Shown: piece by piece, positions 47,616 to 57,650 of the stretch
Layout of the letters: the number at the start of each line of letters is the position of its first letter
Numbering within the stretch: position 1 is the stretch's first letter
Source: Flavobacterium sp. LC2016-12
GTDB taxonomy: Bacteria; Bacteroidota; Bacteroidia; Flavobacteriales; Flavobacteriaceae
Reading direction: 5' to 3'
NCBI RefSeq assembly: GCF_015351595.1
Contig: NZ_JADKPT010000004.1
Coordinates: forward strand, 1-64,000
Length of the DNA: 64,000 nucleotides
Translations under genes and position numbers: made by a program
The notes under the pieces: model-generated
The model's input: the letters and a program-made list of their open reading frames with translations, nothing else
The model's database searches: none
Told to the model about the DNA's origin: nothing

Positions 47616-50600
47616 ATGAAAAAAAAATTAAAAATATACTCAATACTATTTCTCCTGCTTCTGACGGCAGGGGTTAATGCTCAAAATACGACACCATTAA
47701 TACAGTCGAAATTGGATGGAACTATTGTTGATGATGTTACAAATCAACCTATTATTGGGGCTTCAGTTGTTATTAAAGGAACAACTCACGGTGTTCAAAC
47801 AGATGCAGAAGGAAAATTTTATTTTCAAACCGGTCAGAAATTACCTTATACTTTAATCATAAGTTATATTGGGTACAAAAAAACTGAGGTTATCGTTGAT
47901 AAAAACCCTGTAACTATCGGCATAAAAGAAGAACGTCAGGAACTAGATGAATTAGTGGTTGTTGGTTACGGTTCTCAAAAACGAAAAGACATTACGGGTT
48001 CTGTAGCTTCGGTTCCAAAAGCAAATCTTTCACAGGTTACCTCATCAGCAGATAATTTATTGCGTGGTGCAATTCCCGGAGTGGTAGTTACACAAAGTTC
48101 CGGTCGTCCCGGCGCTTCTTCAAGCGTACGTATTAGAGGAGGAAACTCAATTACCGCTGGTAATGAGCCTCTTTATGTTGTTGACGGAATTTTAATTTAC
48201 AATGACAACAATAATAGTACCGCCGGAGTAACGAATGCTGGTGCGACTGTCAATGTGTTATCAACTATTAATCCAGGCGATATCGAGTCAATTGAAGTAT
48301 TAAAAGATGCTTCTGCGACAGCTATCTACGGATCGCGTGGAGCCAATGGCGTTGTAATTATTACAACGAAAAAAGGAACAAAAGGTCAGGATATTATTTC
48401 GTACCAAGGTTATTTTGGATTTCAAAATGTATCTAAAAAACTAGATTTAATGAATGCAAGCCAATGGGCAAGCTTACGTAATGATGTTCAGGCAAGTATT
48501 GGTCAGGCACCTTCTTTTACGGCAGATCAAATAGAGGCATTTAAAACTTCGGGGAGTTATGATTGGCAAGATGCAGTTTTTAGAACTGCTGCACCAATAC
48601 AAAATCATCAATTGTCTTTTTCAGGTGGAGACGAGAAGTCAAGATATGCTATTTCAGCAGGTTATTTTCAACAAGATGGAATTGTAATCGCTTCAGATTT
48701 TAAACGAATTTCACTTCGTGTTAACTACGAAAGAAACTATTCACAGAATTTTAAATTTGGTGTAAATGCTAACTATAGTAACTCAATATCAAATGGCATT
48801 GGTACAAATGGTGGAGCTGCTGCAGGAAGACAGCCTAACCCGCTAGTTGTAGCGTTGTATCAGCCTCCGGTAGTTCCAATCAGAAATCCCGATGGAAGTT
48901 ACAACTTAACCAATAATCCGTATGCAACAGCAGTTAACGGTATCATTCCTAATCCAATTAATGATTTGGAAAATACAATCAACGAAACTAAAATCAACAG
49001 AATTTTAACGAGCTTATTTGGTGAATACAAAATAACTAAAAAGCTTACTGCAAAAGTTGCTGTGAGTGGAGACGTTATTGATACCAAACAAAACTATTAC
49101 GCACCATCAACTACTACTTCCGGAGCAGGAACTAAAGGTTTAGCTTCTGTTGGAAATAGATTAGTAAGTTCTGTTTTGAATGAAAACACCTTAAACTACA
49201 ACACTAATTTTGGTGAAAATCATAAGTTTTCTGCTTTAGGAGGATACACACTTCAATACACAAAAGGCGAAGTTGTAAATGCGGGTGCCAATACTTTTGT
49301 AAATGATGCCAATACCTACAACGCTTTACAAGACGGTGTTCCTGTAAAACCTTATAGTGATGCTTTTGAAAGTGTTTTAAAATCATGGTTAGCCAGAGTA
49401 AACTACTCTTATAAAGGAAAATACAACTTCACTCTTTCAGGACGTGCAGATGGTTCTTCAAGATTTGGATCAGAATCACTTTGGGGTTATTTTCCATCAG
49501 CAGGATTTTCATGGAACATTACCGATGAAGAGTTTGCCAACAATATCAAAGGTGTAACCGAAGCCAAACTGAGAATAACAGCAGGAACAACCGGAAATCA
49601 GGAAATTGGAAACTATCTTTCTTTAGCTCAAATGGGTTCTGTAAATTATGCTTTTGGAGGAACTTTACAAACAGGTTTGGCTCCTACCCGATTGGCAAAT
49701 CCGGATTTGAAATGGGAAAAAACAAATCAATATAATATTGGTTTAGACTTATCCTTATTGGATAGAAAAATCAATTTTGTTTTTGATGTTTATTACAAAA
49801 AAACAAATGATTTATTGATCAATGTACCAATTCCGTTGACTTCAGGTTATGCAACTGTGCTACAAAATATTGGTGGAGTTGAAAATAAAGGTCTTGAGAT
49901 TGGTTTGATTACAGAAAATATTAAAACAGATAATTTCTCATGGAACTCTAATTTCGTTTTCTCTACCAACAAAAACAAAGTCGTTTCTATTGGAAATGGA
50001 GTTGATCAGTTTTTCCCGGTTGTCCCAAATGGTTCGTTATTGCAACAACAGCCTGTAACCGTAAAAGTTGGTTTGCCTTTAGGAACTTTCTGGGGATACA
50101 GAACAAATGGAATTTTCCAGACTCAGGAAGAAGTGAACACACAACCAAAAATCAACAGTTTAGCCAATACAAAAGTTGGGGACAGAAAATACGTGGATGC
50201 TAACGGAGATGGTGTAATTACCGCACTTGATAAAGGTAATCTTGGAACCTCGCAGCCAAAATTTGTTGGAAGTTTTAGCAACACGATTTCGTACCACGAT
50301 TTTGATTTGAATTTCTCTTTCCAGGGTGCTTATGGCGGAAAAATATTCAATGCATTAAATCAGCAATTAGAAATTTCAACACTTGGAACAAATGCCAATG
50401 TGACGCTTGAAGATCGCTGGACACCAACGAATCCAAGCAATGAAATTCCGAGAGCAACAAGTTCTCCTCTTGGAATTGTTTCAGAACGTTATGTAGAAGA
50501 TGCTTCATTCTTAAGGCTAAAACTAATCACTTTAGGCTATACATTACCTAAGAGCATTTCAACTAGATTAAAAGCAAAGAGTATTAAATTCTACGTTTCT

Positions 50601-50747
50601 GCAGAAAACTTAATTACATGGACAAAATACACTGGCTATGATCCAGAGGTAAGTTCATACGAACAAAACAACTTATACCCGGGAATTGACTTTGGTTCTT
50701 ATCCAAACTCTAAAACATTCATTTCTGGCCTGAACATAACTTTCTAA
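47616..50747 (+). CDS. SusC/RagA-type TonB-dependent outer-membrane transporter
   Basis: A 1043-residue SusC-family receptor. A signal peptide (IYSILFLLLLTAGVNAQ) precedes a carboxypeptidase-regulatory-like domain (DGTIVDDVTNQPIIGASVVI, about 35-110), a TonB-box-like VVVGYGSQKRKDITG, a plug (about 125-240; VRIRGGNSITAGNEPLYVVD, IEVLKDASATAIYGSRGANG) and a C-terminal 22-strand barrel ending GLNITF. It forms a pedal-bin complex with the SusD protein 15 bases downstream. Sulfatases follow, so the cargo is probably a sulfated organic compound. The in-frame GTG at 47559 lies in leader RNA and is not preferred. Confidence 0.95.
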   Translation: MKKKLKIYSILFLLLLTAGVNAQNTTPLIQSKLDGTIVDDVTNQPIIGASVVIKGTTHGVQTDAEGKFYFQTGQKLPYTLIISYIGYKKTEVIVDKNPVTIGIKEERQELDELVVVGYGSQKRKDITGSVASVPKANLSQVTSSADNLLRGAIPGVVVTQSSGRPGASSSVRIRGGNSITAGNEPLYVVDGILIYNDNNNSTAGVTNAGATVNVLSTINPGDIESIEVLKDASATAIYGSRGANGVVIITTKKGTKGQDIISYQGYFGFQNVSKKLDLMNASQWASLRNDVQASIGQAPSFTADQIEAFKTSGSYDWQDAVFRTAAPIQNHQLSFSGGDEKSRYAISAGYFQQDGIVIASDFKRISLRVNYERNYSQNFKFGVNANYSNSISNGIGTNGGAAAGRQPNPLVVALYQPPVVPIRNPDGSYNLTNNPYATAVNGIIPNPINDLENTINETKINRILTSLFGEYKITKKLTAKVAVSGDVIDTKQNYYAPSTTTSGAGTKGLASVGNRLVSSVLNENTLNYNTNFGENHKFSALGGYTLQYTKGEVVNAGANTFVNDANTYNALQDGVPVKPYSDAFESVLKSWLARVNYSYKGKYNFTLSGRADGSSRFGSESLWGYFPSAGFSWNITDEEFANNIKGVTEAKLRITAGTTGNQEIGNYLSLAQMGSVNYAFGGTLQTGLAPTRLANPDLKWEKTNQYNIGLDLSLLDRKINFVFDVYYKKTNDLLINVPIPLTSGYATVLQNIGGVENKGLEIGLITENIKTDNFSWNSNFVFSTNKNKVVSIGNGVDQFFPVVPNGSLLQQQPVTVKVGLPLGTFWGYRTNGIFQTQEEVNTQPKINSLANTKVGDRKYVDANGDGVITALDKGNLGTSQPKFVGSFSNTISYHDFDLNFSFQGAYGGKIFNALNQQLEISTLGTNANVTLEDRWTPTNPSNEIPRATSSPLGIVSERYVEDASFLRLKLITLGYTLPKSISTRLKAKSIKFYVSAENLITWTKYTGYDPEVSSYEQNNLYPGIDFGSYPNSKTFISGLNITF

Positions 50748-50762
50748 GTAAAAAAATAAACG

Positions 50763-52235
50763 ATGAAAAAGATATTTATAACATTCATACTTAGTGCCGG
50801 TCTATTTGTATCGTGCGCAGATTTAGAGGTAACACCTACCTCTTTCGTAACCGAAGATAATTACTTTAAAACACAGGATGATGCGATTGCGAGCGTAACA
50901 GCGGTTTATGCTTCCTTAAGCCTTGATCCGGGAGAGCAAAGTTTATTCGGAAGAAACCTTTATTTCTTAACCGATATGGGATCTGATTATGCTGCTGCCG
51001 GAGTTTCTGCAACGAACCCTCAGGTAAGAGCAATGAGCAGTTTAACGCACGATGCCACTAATGATCGTGTTCAGGTAGCATGGCGCCAGATTTACGCGGG
51101 AATCAACAGAGCTAACGTTTCTATTGATAATATTCCTAAAGTTGCTGGTACGGAAGCTGTTAAAAACAGATTGATTCTGGAAGCAAAATTCATTAGAGGT
51201 TTACTATACTTTCAGGCGGTTCGTATTTGGGGAGGTGTTCCAATTGTTTTACACGAGCCAACTTCTATTGAATTGGAAAACTTAAAAACCAAGAGAGCTT
51301 CTGTTGAAGAAGTTTATACTCAAATTATTTCAGACTTAAAAGATGCTGAAAGTCTGCCATCTACTTATCCTGCAACGGATGCCGGACGAGCAACTTCGGG
51401 AGCTGCAAAAGCGATTTTAGCTAAAGTATACCTGACTAGAAAAGACTGGCCAAATGCAATTGCAAAATCAAGAGAAGTAATTAATGGCGGATATGGCTAT
51501 GCGCTTTTTGAAAGTTTTGGAGACATTTTTAATAAAGCAAAAAAGAATGGTAAAGAACATATTTTTTCTGTTCAATTTGAAAAAAACCAAGCTGGAAACG
51601 GTTCCAGTGGGAGCACTTTTCAATCTACTTCATTTACGGGATTTACAGCAACAGAACCGGCTGATATTATATCGGATGTAGCCTTGTTTTATGATATCTA
51701 TGCTCCTGAAGATACCAGAAGAGATGTAAGTTATGCCAAACAATTACTAAATCCGGCAACAGGAACGCTGTACACTTTTCCAAAACCGATTTTTAAGAAA
51801 TATTTGGATTTGACCAATTTGGCAACTCCGGGGAACGTAGCAATCAATTTTCCTCTTATTCGTTATGCCGACATTTTATTGTCTTTAGCTGAAGCGATAA
51901 ACGAGCAGGGAGCGCCAACACCTGAAGCTTATGAGTTGATTAATCAAGTGAGAAGAAGAGCTTACGGAAAAGATATCAATACGCCAGATCCAACGGTAGA
52001 TTTAGCTGGATTAACACAAATCACTTTTAGAGCTGCCATTCAGGAAGAACGCAAAAAAGAATTTGTTCAGGAAGGACAAAGATGGTTCGACTTAGTGCGT
52101 TGGGGAACTTTAGTTACTGAAGTAAAAAAGGTAACCGCTAAAAACTCGGTTTCTGAAAGAAATAATCTGTATCCGATTCCGCAAAGCGAAAGAAGCATTA
52201 ATCCAGACGGTTTACCACAAAACCCTGGCTATTAA
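50763..52235 (+). CDS. SusD/RagB-family surface lipoprotein
   Basis: A 490-residue SusD-like protein with a lipoprotein signal (ITFILSAGLFVSCADLE, lipid Cys at 18). TPR-type helices and the C-terminal SusD domain (RYADILLSLAEAINEQG, INQVRRRAYGKD, FRAAIQEERKKEFVQEGQRW, NLYPIPQSERSINP) are present. It binds the substrate at the cell surface and forms a lid on the SusC barrel. It is tightly coupled to susC and followed at 26 bases by the first sulfatase. Ligand specificity cannot be read. Confidence 0.94.
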   Translation: MKKIFITFILSAGLFVSCADLEVTPTSFVTEDNYFKTQDDAIASVTAVYASLSLDPGEQSLFGRNLYFLTDMGSDYAAAGVSATNPQVRAMSSLTHDATNDRVQVAWRQIYAGINRANVSIDNIPKVAGTEAVKNRLILEAKFIRGLLYFQAVRIWGGVPIVLHEPTSIELENLKTKRASVEEVYTQIISDLKDAESLPSTYPATDAGRATSGAAKAILAKVYLTRKDWPNAIAKSREVINGGYGYALFESFGDIFNKAKKNGKEHIFSVQFEKNQAGNGSSGSTFQSTSFTGFTATEPADIISDVALFYDIYAPEDTRRDVSYAKQLLNPATGTLYTFPKPIFKKYLDLTNLATPGNVAINFPLIRYADILLSLAEAINEQGAPTPEAYELINQVRRRAYGKDINTPDPTVDLAGLTQITFRAAIQEERKKEFVQEGQRWFDLVRWGTLVTEVKKVTAKNSVSERNNLYPIPQSERSINPDGLPQNPGY

Positions 52236-52261
52236 CAACTAACCACAAAAAATACTACGTT

Positions 52262-54166
52262 ATGAAAAAGTTTAAAAATAGCATTTCAATCAAAAGTCCA
52301 CAAAACGGACTTTTGATTACTGCACTTCTAGTTGCACAATTTGGTTTTGCACAAACAAAACCAGAAGAATTTAAAGGTGTAATTGGAAAAACCCTGGCCG
52401 AATCAAAAGAATATTGGCCAGAACCTGTGACAGCTCCAAAAGGTGCTCCAAATGTGGTCTGGATTATTTTAGATGATGTTGGTTATGGAGCTTCAAGCGC
52501 TTTTGGAGGTTTAATTGAAACTCCGGTTTTAGAAAGTTTAGCCAACAACGGACTGCGATATACCAATTTTCATACTACTGCGATTTGTGCTCCTACCCGT
52601 TCTGCATTATTGACAGGAAGTAATTCTCATAAAGTTCATGTTGGAGGATTCTCACACACGATTATGTCTGCAGGATTTCCGGGTTGGGACGGAAGATTGC
52701 CTTCTAAAAACGGAACTGTTGCTGAAATTTTGCGTGATAAAGGATATAATACTTTTGGCGTGGGTAAATACGGTGTAACTCCTGATGAAGAAGCTACTGA
52801 TGCCGGACCTTTTGATCACTGGCCAACCGGAAAAGGATTTGAGCATTTCTTCGGCTTTTTAGGTTCAGCAACCGATCAGTATAAACCTGATTTAATTGAA
52901 GATCAGGCGCACATTACTCCTGATGGAAGACATTTGAGCGAACAAATTACAGACAAAGCGATCAGTTATATTGGTAGACAACAAAAAGCTGCTCCGGGAA
53001 AACCATTCTTTTTATATTATTCTCCGGCAGCCGTTCATGCACCTCATCAGGTCGCTGCAAAATGGAGCGATCCGTACAAAGGAAAGTTTGATGATGGTTG
53101 GGATGCTTACCGTGAAAAAACAATAGCCAATCAAAAGAAATTAGGAGTTATTCCTGCCAATGCTGTATTGCCAGAACGCAATCCGCTTATTGCAGACTGG
53201 AAAAAATTGACTCCTGATCAGAAAAAAGTGTATGCAAAATTCATGGAAGTTTATGCCGGATATCTGACGTATACAGATTATGAAATTGGAAGATTGGTTA
53301 AATATTTAAAAGAAATCAATCAATTGGATAATACGTTAGTTTTTGTTTTAATTGGTGATAACGGAGCAAGTAAAGAAGGAACATTACAAGGTGCTGTCAA
53401 TAGACAAACTTATGTAGTTGGAGAAACAGATGATAAAGTATTCCAAAATAATTTAAACCGAATTGGTGAAATTGGAACACCTGAAACCTATACTAATTAT
53501 CCTTTAGGCTGGGCACAAGCAACAAATGTTCCTTTTAAAGACTGGAAACAAGATGCCAATTCTGAAGGTGGAACGCACAACCCATTGATTGTTTATTATC
53601 CAAAAGGAATTAAAGAGAAAGGCGGAATCAGAACGCAATACAGTCACGTAATTGATATTTTGCCAACAACACTTGATATTTTAGGAGTGAAAGCGCCTGA
53701 AACTATCCGAGAAATTAAGCAAGATACTATTCAGGGATATTCATTTTTCAATTCTTTGAATGATGCAAAAGCAGTTTCGAATCATAAAATTCAACATTAT
53801 TACATTTTTGGGGCAAGAGCTATTTATAATGATGGCTGGAAAGCCGCAGCAGCACATCACCCAAATTCAATTGAAGCTAAAGAAGCATTGAGTGATCCAA
53901 AAAAAGCAGGGCTTTTAAATGCCGATTTTGACAAAGATGTTTGGGAATTGTACAACGTCAATGAAGATTTTAATGAACAAAAAGATTTAGCTAAAAAATA
54001 TCCTGAGAAATTAGCCGAATTAAAAAAATTATTTGATGAGCAAGCTAAGAAAAACAACCTCTATCCGTTAATCGACTGGCAGGATGTTTACTTAAGAAAA
54101 ATTCACAAAACACCTGCTACGGAAGGGAAGTCTGCTCAGGAATTATTGACCAAAGCAAACAAGTAA
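52262..54166 (+). CDS. Arylsulfatase (AtsA-like), copy 1
   Basis: A 634-residue type I sulfatase with a signal peptide ending FGFAQ. Metal-site Asp71-Asp72 lie in VVWIILDDVGYGASS. The formylglycine cysteine is Cys109 in CAPTRSALLTGS (CxPxR; T replaces the usual S, as in Pseudomonas AtsA). GVGKYGVTPDEEATDAGPF, VFVLIGDNGASKEG and SEGGTHNPLIVYYPKG carry further active-site residues. Length and order match AtsA-type arylsulfatases. It needs a sulfatase-maturing enzyme, none of which is in this window. It would release sulfate in the periplasm. It is about two-thirds or more identical by eye to the next gene. Confidence 0.93.
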   Translation: MKKFKNSISIKSPQNGLLITALLVAQFGFAQTKPEEFKGVIGKTLAESKEYWPEPVTAPKGAPNVVWIILDDVGYGASSAFGGLIETPVLESLANNGLRYTNFHTTAICAPTRSALLTGSNSHKVHVGGFSHTIMSAGFPGWDGRLPSKNGTVAEILRDKGYNTFGVGKYGVTPDEEATDAGPFDHWPTGKGFEHFFGFLGSATDQYKPDLIEDQAHITPDGRHLSEQITDKAISYIGRQQKAAPGKPFFLYYSPAAVHAPHQVAAKWSDPYKGKFDDGWDAYREKTIANQKKLGVIPANAVLPERNPLIADWKKLTPDQKKVYAKFMEVYAGYLTYTDYEIGRLVKYLKEINQLDNTLVFVLIGDNGASKEGTLQGAVNRQTYVVGETDDKVFQNNLNRIGEIGTPETYTNYPLGWAQATNVPFKDWKQDANSEGGTHNPLIVYYPKGIKEKGGIRTQYSHVIDILPTTLDILGVKAPETIREIKQDTIQGYSFFNSLNDAKAVSNHKIQHYYIFGARAIYNDGWKAAAAHHPNSIEAKEALSDPKKAGLLNADFDKDVWELYNVNEDFNEQKDLAKKYPEKLAELKKLFDEQAKKNNLYPLIDWQDVYLRKIHKTPATEGKSAQELLTKANK

Positions 54167-54226
54167 AATTTTAGCTTAAAATCATACTAAATCCATAGAA
54201 TAAACAAATATTTAAAAAAAGAAATA

Positions 54227-56149
54227 ATGATAAAAAATAAAATTAACTCAAAAATCAAAAGTCCAAAGAAAGGACTTTTGATTACTGCAATACTTCTTGC
54301 GCAATTGGGTTTTGCACAAGAAAAACCGGAAGAATTTAAAGGTGTAATCGGAAAAACTTTAGCCGATTCGAAAGAATACTGGCCAGAACCTGCAAAAGCA
54401 CCAAAAGGTGCTCCAAATGTGATCTGGATTTTATTAGATGATGTTGGATTTGGAGCTTCAAGTGCTTTTGGAGGTTTAATTCAAACCCCAACTTTTGATC
54501 AGTTAGCCAACAATGGTTTACGTTATACTAATTTCCATACTACTGCAATTTGCGCCCCTACCCGTGCGGCACTTTTGACTGGTAGAAATTCTGGAAGAGT
54601 TCACGTAAGCGGATTTTCACATACTATTTTATCAGCCGGTTTCCCAGGTTGGGACGGAAGAATTCCTTCTGATAAAGGAACTATTGCAGAGATTTTACGT
54701 GCGAATGGCTACAACACTTTTGCCGTTGGTAAATATGGAGTTACTCCAGATGAAGAAGCCACAGATGCTGGTCCGTTTGACAGATGGCCAACCGGAAAAG
54801 GTTTTGATCATTTCTACGGATTCTTAGGGTCTCAAACGGATCAATACAACCCAGATTTAGTTGAAGATCAGGTTCACGTTACGCCTGACGGACGCCATTT
54901 AAGCGAATTGATCACAGACAAAGCAATTAGCTATATTAAAACGCAGCAAAAAGCAGCACCTGGAAAACCATTCTTTTTATACTATGCACCGGGAGCAGCT
55001 CACGCACCGCATCAGGTTGCTACAAAATGGAGCGATCCGTACAAAGGTAAATTTGATAAAGGCTGGGATGCTTACCGCGAAGAAGTTATTGCAAACCAAA
55101 AGAAACTGGGTGTAATTCCGGCGAATGCTGTTTTACCAGAACGTAATCCGTTGATTACAGATTGGAAAAAACTAACTCCGGATCAAAAGAAAGTATATGC
55201 TCGTTTCATGGAAGTCTATGCAGGATTTTTGACTTATACTGATTATGAAGTTGGAAGAGTGGTTAATTATCTAAAAGAAACAAATCAGTTAGACAACACC
55301 GTAATTTTTGTTGCGATTGGAGATAATGGAGCCAGTAAAGAAGGCACTACAGAAGGAACAATCAACCAAAGTTTGTTTTCTCAGGGAGTATCTGAAGATG
55401 AAAATCTGAAGAAAAACTTAGCTAATATCGACGAAATCGGAACAGCAAAAGGTCTTAATACCAATTATCCTTTAGGATGGGCACAAGCAACAAATGTACC
55501 TTTCAAAAACTGGAAACAAGATGCACAATCTGAAGGAGGAACTCATAATCCACTGATTGTTTATTATCCAAACGGAATTAAAGACAAAGGCGGTATCAGA
55601 AATCAGTACAGCCATGTAACCGATTTGCTTCCTACAACTCTTGATATTACGGGAATAAAAGCGCCGGAATATATCAAAAATGTGAAACAGGATATTATTC
55701 AGGGGTCTTCGTTCTATGCTTCTTTGGATAATGCTAAAGCAGAATCATTACACAAAGTTCAGTACTACTATATTTTTGGAAACAGAGCCATTTACAAAGA
55801 CGGTTGGAAAGCTGGAGCAGCGCATGCGAATCCATTTACCTCATCAAAAACTACCGGTAAAAATCAAGCACCTGCTGAAAGCAATTTCGATACTGATGTT
55901 TGGGAATTATACAACTTAAATGAAGACTTTAATGAACGTAATAATTTAGCAGCGAAGTATCCTGAAAAATTAGCAGAACTTAAAAAGCTGTTTGATGAGC
56001 AGGCAAAAGAAAACAATGTTTATCCGCTAATTGACTGGAACGATGTAATAACCAGAAAAATACACAATACGGGTACTGATAAAGGTAAAACAGTTCAGGA
56101 TCTGATTAAACAAGTAACTAAGTCGGGAAGCACCGGAAGTTCAAATTAG
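54227..56149 (+). CDS. Arylsulfatase (AtsA-like), copy 2
   Basis: A 640-residue paralogue of the preceding sulfatase with the same organisation. The signal peptide ends LGFAQ, Asp71-Asp72 are in VIWILLDDVGFGASS, formylglycine Cys109 is in CAPTRAALLTGR, and IFVAIGDNGASKEG and SEGGTHNPLIVYYPNG follow. The differences cluster in the mid-region after GTTEGTINQSLF and near the C-terminus, suggesting altered substrate range after tandem duplication. It is followed by an 18-bp terminator-like hairpin. It depends on Cys-type formylglycine maturation encoded elsewhere. Confidence 0.93.
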   Translation: MIKNKINSKIKSPKKGLLITAILLAQLGFAQEKPEEFKGVIGKTLADSKEYWPEPAKAPKGAPNVIWILLDDVGFGASSAFGGLIQTPTFDQLANNGLRYTNFHTTAICAPTRAALLTGRNSGRVHVSGFSHTILSAGFPGWDGRIPSDKGTIAEILRANGYNTFAVGKYGVTPDEEATDAGPFDRWPTGKGFDHFYGFLGSQTDQYNPDLVEDQVHVTPDGRHLSELITDKAISYIKTQQKAAPGKPFFLYYAPGAAHAPHQVATKWSDPYKGKFDKGWDAYREEVIANQKKLGVIPANAVLPERNPLITDWKKLTPDQKKVYARFMEVYAGFLTYTDYEVGRVVNYLKETNQLDNTVIFVAIGDNGASKEGTTEGTINQSLFSQGVSEDENLKKNLANIDEIGTAKGLNTNYPLGWAQATNVPFKNWKQDAQSEGGTHNPLIVYYPNGIKDKGGIRNQYSHVTDLLPTTLDITGIKAPEYIKNVKQDIIQGSSFYASLDNAKAESLHKVQYYYIFGNRAIYKDGWKAGAAHANPFTSSKTTGKNQAPAESNFDTDVWELYNLNEDFNERNNLAAKYPEKLAELKKLFDEQAKENNVYPLIDWNDVITRKIHNTGTDKGKTVQDLIKQVTKSGSTGSSN

Positions 56150-56153
56150 TAAA

Positions 56154-56192
56154 ATTTTATCCTGCAAGTTTTAGAAACTTGCAGGATAAAAT
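56154..56192 (+). terminator. 18-bp hairpin after the second sulfatase
   Basis: A perfect 18-bp stem (56154-56171 with 56175-56192, loop TAG) containing TCCTGCAAG/CTTGCAGGA begins 5 bases after the stop codon. It belongs to the same word family as the 61256-61352 repeat. It may end the SusCD-sulfatase transcript. Confidence 0.65.
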
Positions 56193-56397
56193 TCAATTTG
56201 CAAATAATAAGAGAAAGCAAAAATAGAATTGAAACAACTTATATAACAAAATCTTACAAAATAATTAAATTTAACTCTACTAATTAGATAGAATTAATAG
56301 TTTTATTTTCTATTTTTACATCAATAATCTAGTGGTGGATTTTAAAACAGGTTTAAAAAGATTTTATAAAGTATTTAAGCAATAAAAAAAAGAAGCA

Positions 56398-56517
56398 ATG
56401 AAACGAGTAGACTATGAAATTATAGGAAAAAAAATCATCGTGGGAGCGATTGTTTTTTTAGTTCCGCTTGTCATATTGGCGGGAGGTTTAGCATTAATTA
56501 ATCAATTTTTAAAATAA
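56398..56517 (+). CDS. 39-residue single-pass membrane peptide
   Basis: An ATG-to-TAA frame of 39 codons starts MKRVDYEIIGKKIIVGAIVF. A charged N-terminus leads into one long hydrophobic helix (about 12-36) and ends NQFLK. It lies 6 bases before the first hydroxylase gene and after a 200-base spacer, exactly where a first operon gene would be. No family is recognised. It may be a small subunit or stabiliser of the two membrane hydroxylases that follow. Confidence 0.6.
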   Translation: MKRVDYEIIGKKIIVGAIVFLVPLVILAGGLALINQFLK

Positions 56518-56522
56518 GAATC

Positions 56523-57581
56523 ATGGCGTTAGATCAAACAAAATTGAAAAGAGACTTAGGGATTAGTCTTTTTATTTACAGTTTGCCGGTATTGGCAATT
56601 TTCTTATATTTTAAACTAAATAATGGTCATGTGTCAGAATCACATCTAACGCTACCAACCTATTTAGAATTTTTGCAACCTGCATTTAAAAATATCAGAA
56701 GTTGGGGATTAATTGCATTTTCAATTGTTTTAGGAATTGTTGAATTCGCGGCAGGATTGTATGATGATCATTGGACAGGACGTGAACGTAAAGTTGATAT
56801 CATCTGTTTTTTAGCTCCAAAATTACTTTTACCACCTGTAATTACATTTTTCAGTTTAACTGCTTTACCTTATTTATTACCAAATTTGGCTAATACATTA
56901 TCATGGGTTCCTTTTTGGGGTGGTTTTTTCTTAATTGCAATTGCTGATGATTTAACACAATACTGGTATCACAGATTGCATCACCAGGTTCCGTTTTTAT
57001 GGCGTTTTCACAGAACACACCATTCAGCTCCATATATGGGAATGGCGATGGCTTCGAGACAAAACTTCCTTTATACGGTATTCTTCTCTCAAATATATTT
57101 GACTGCGACCTTAACTTACTTAGGATTGGGATTACCAGCTTTATTTGTTTTGGTTATCAAAAGTATCATTACTTTGGGAGCGCACTCAAGTCTTGCCTGG
57201 GACAAACCATTTTACAAATACAGAGTGCTGCATCCAATCGCGTGGGTTTTAGAGCGTTTGATTTCGACTCCTGCAACGCATCATGCGCATCATGCAGATA
57301 CAAGCGGAGACGGCGTTGGCCACTTTAAAGGTAATTTCGGAAACATGTTTTTCATTTGGGATGTCATTTTCGGAACGGGTTTAATCACTCGTAAATTCCC
57401 TCAATCATATGGAACCAAAACCTACAAAAGTGAAGAATGGTATGCACAATTTTTGTGGCCAATATTCAAATCTAAAATTGAAGGAAGCCCATTAGCAGAT
57501 GGAGTTCTTTCTCTTCCGACTTCTCAAAAAGAGAATGCCGTACCAACAAATCAAAATGTTTACGAGCCCGTTCAGTCGTAA
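56523..57581 (+). CDS. Fatty-acid-hydroxylase/sterol-desaturase-family membrane protein, copy 1
   Basis: A 352-residue integral membrane di-iron enzyme. About five hydrophobic segments surround the histidine boxes HRLHH, HRTHH and HHAHH (within WYHRLHHQVPFLWRFHRTHH and THHAHHADTSGDGVG). These boxes bind two irons and hydroxylate or desaturate lipids or sterol-like molecules using oxygen. Substrate is unknown. It lies in a sulfatase cluster, and a copy of identical length (352 residues) follows. The extended hydrophilic C-terminus (SQKENAVPTNQNVYEPVQS) is shared in outline with copy 2. Confidence 0.9.
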   Translation: MALDQTKLKRDLGISLFIYSLPVLAIFLYFKLNNGHVSESHLTLPTYLEFLQPAFKNIRSWGLIAFSIVLGIVEFAAGLYDDHWTGRERKVDIICFLAPKLLLPPVITFFSLTALPYLLPNLANTLSWVPFWGGFFLIAIADDLTQYWYHRLHHQVPFLWRFHRTHHSAPYMGMAMASRQNFLYTVFFSQIYLTATLTYLGLGLPALFVLVIKSIITLGAHSSLAWDKPFYKYRVLHPIAWVLERLISTPATHHAHHADTSGDGVGHFKGNFGNMFFIWDVIFGTGLITRKFPQSYGTKTYKSEEWYAQFLWPIFKSKIEGSPLADGVLSLPTSQKENAVPTNQNVYEPVQS

Positions 57582-57600
57582 AAAAAAATAAAATCTATGC

Positions 57601-57631
57601 AGAGCTATTAAATGTTCCATTTGATAGCTCT
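57601..57631 (+). terminator. 14-bp hairpin between the hydroxylase genes
   Basis: AGAGCTATTAAATG (57601-57614) pairs with CATTTGATAGCTCT (57618-57631), including one G-T pair, loop TTC. It may reduce read-through or stabilise the upstream message. Confidence 0.55.
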
Positions 57632-57650
57632 GTTCTTAAAATTAAAAATC

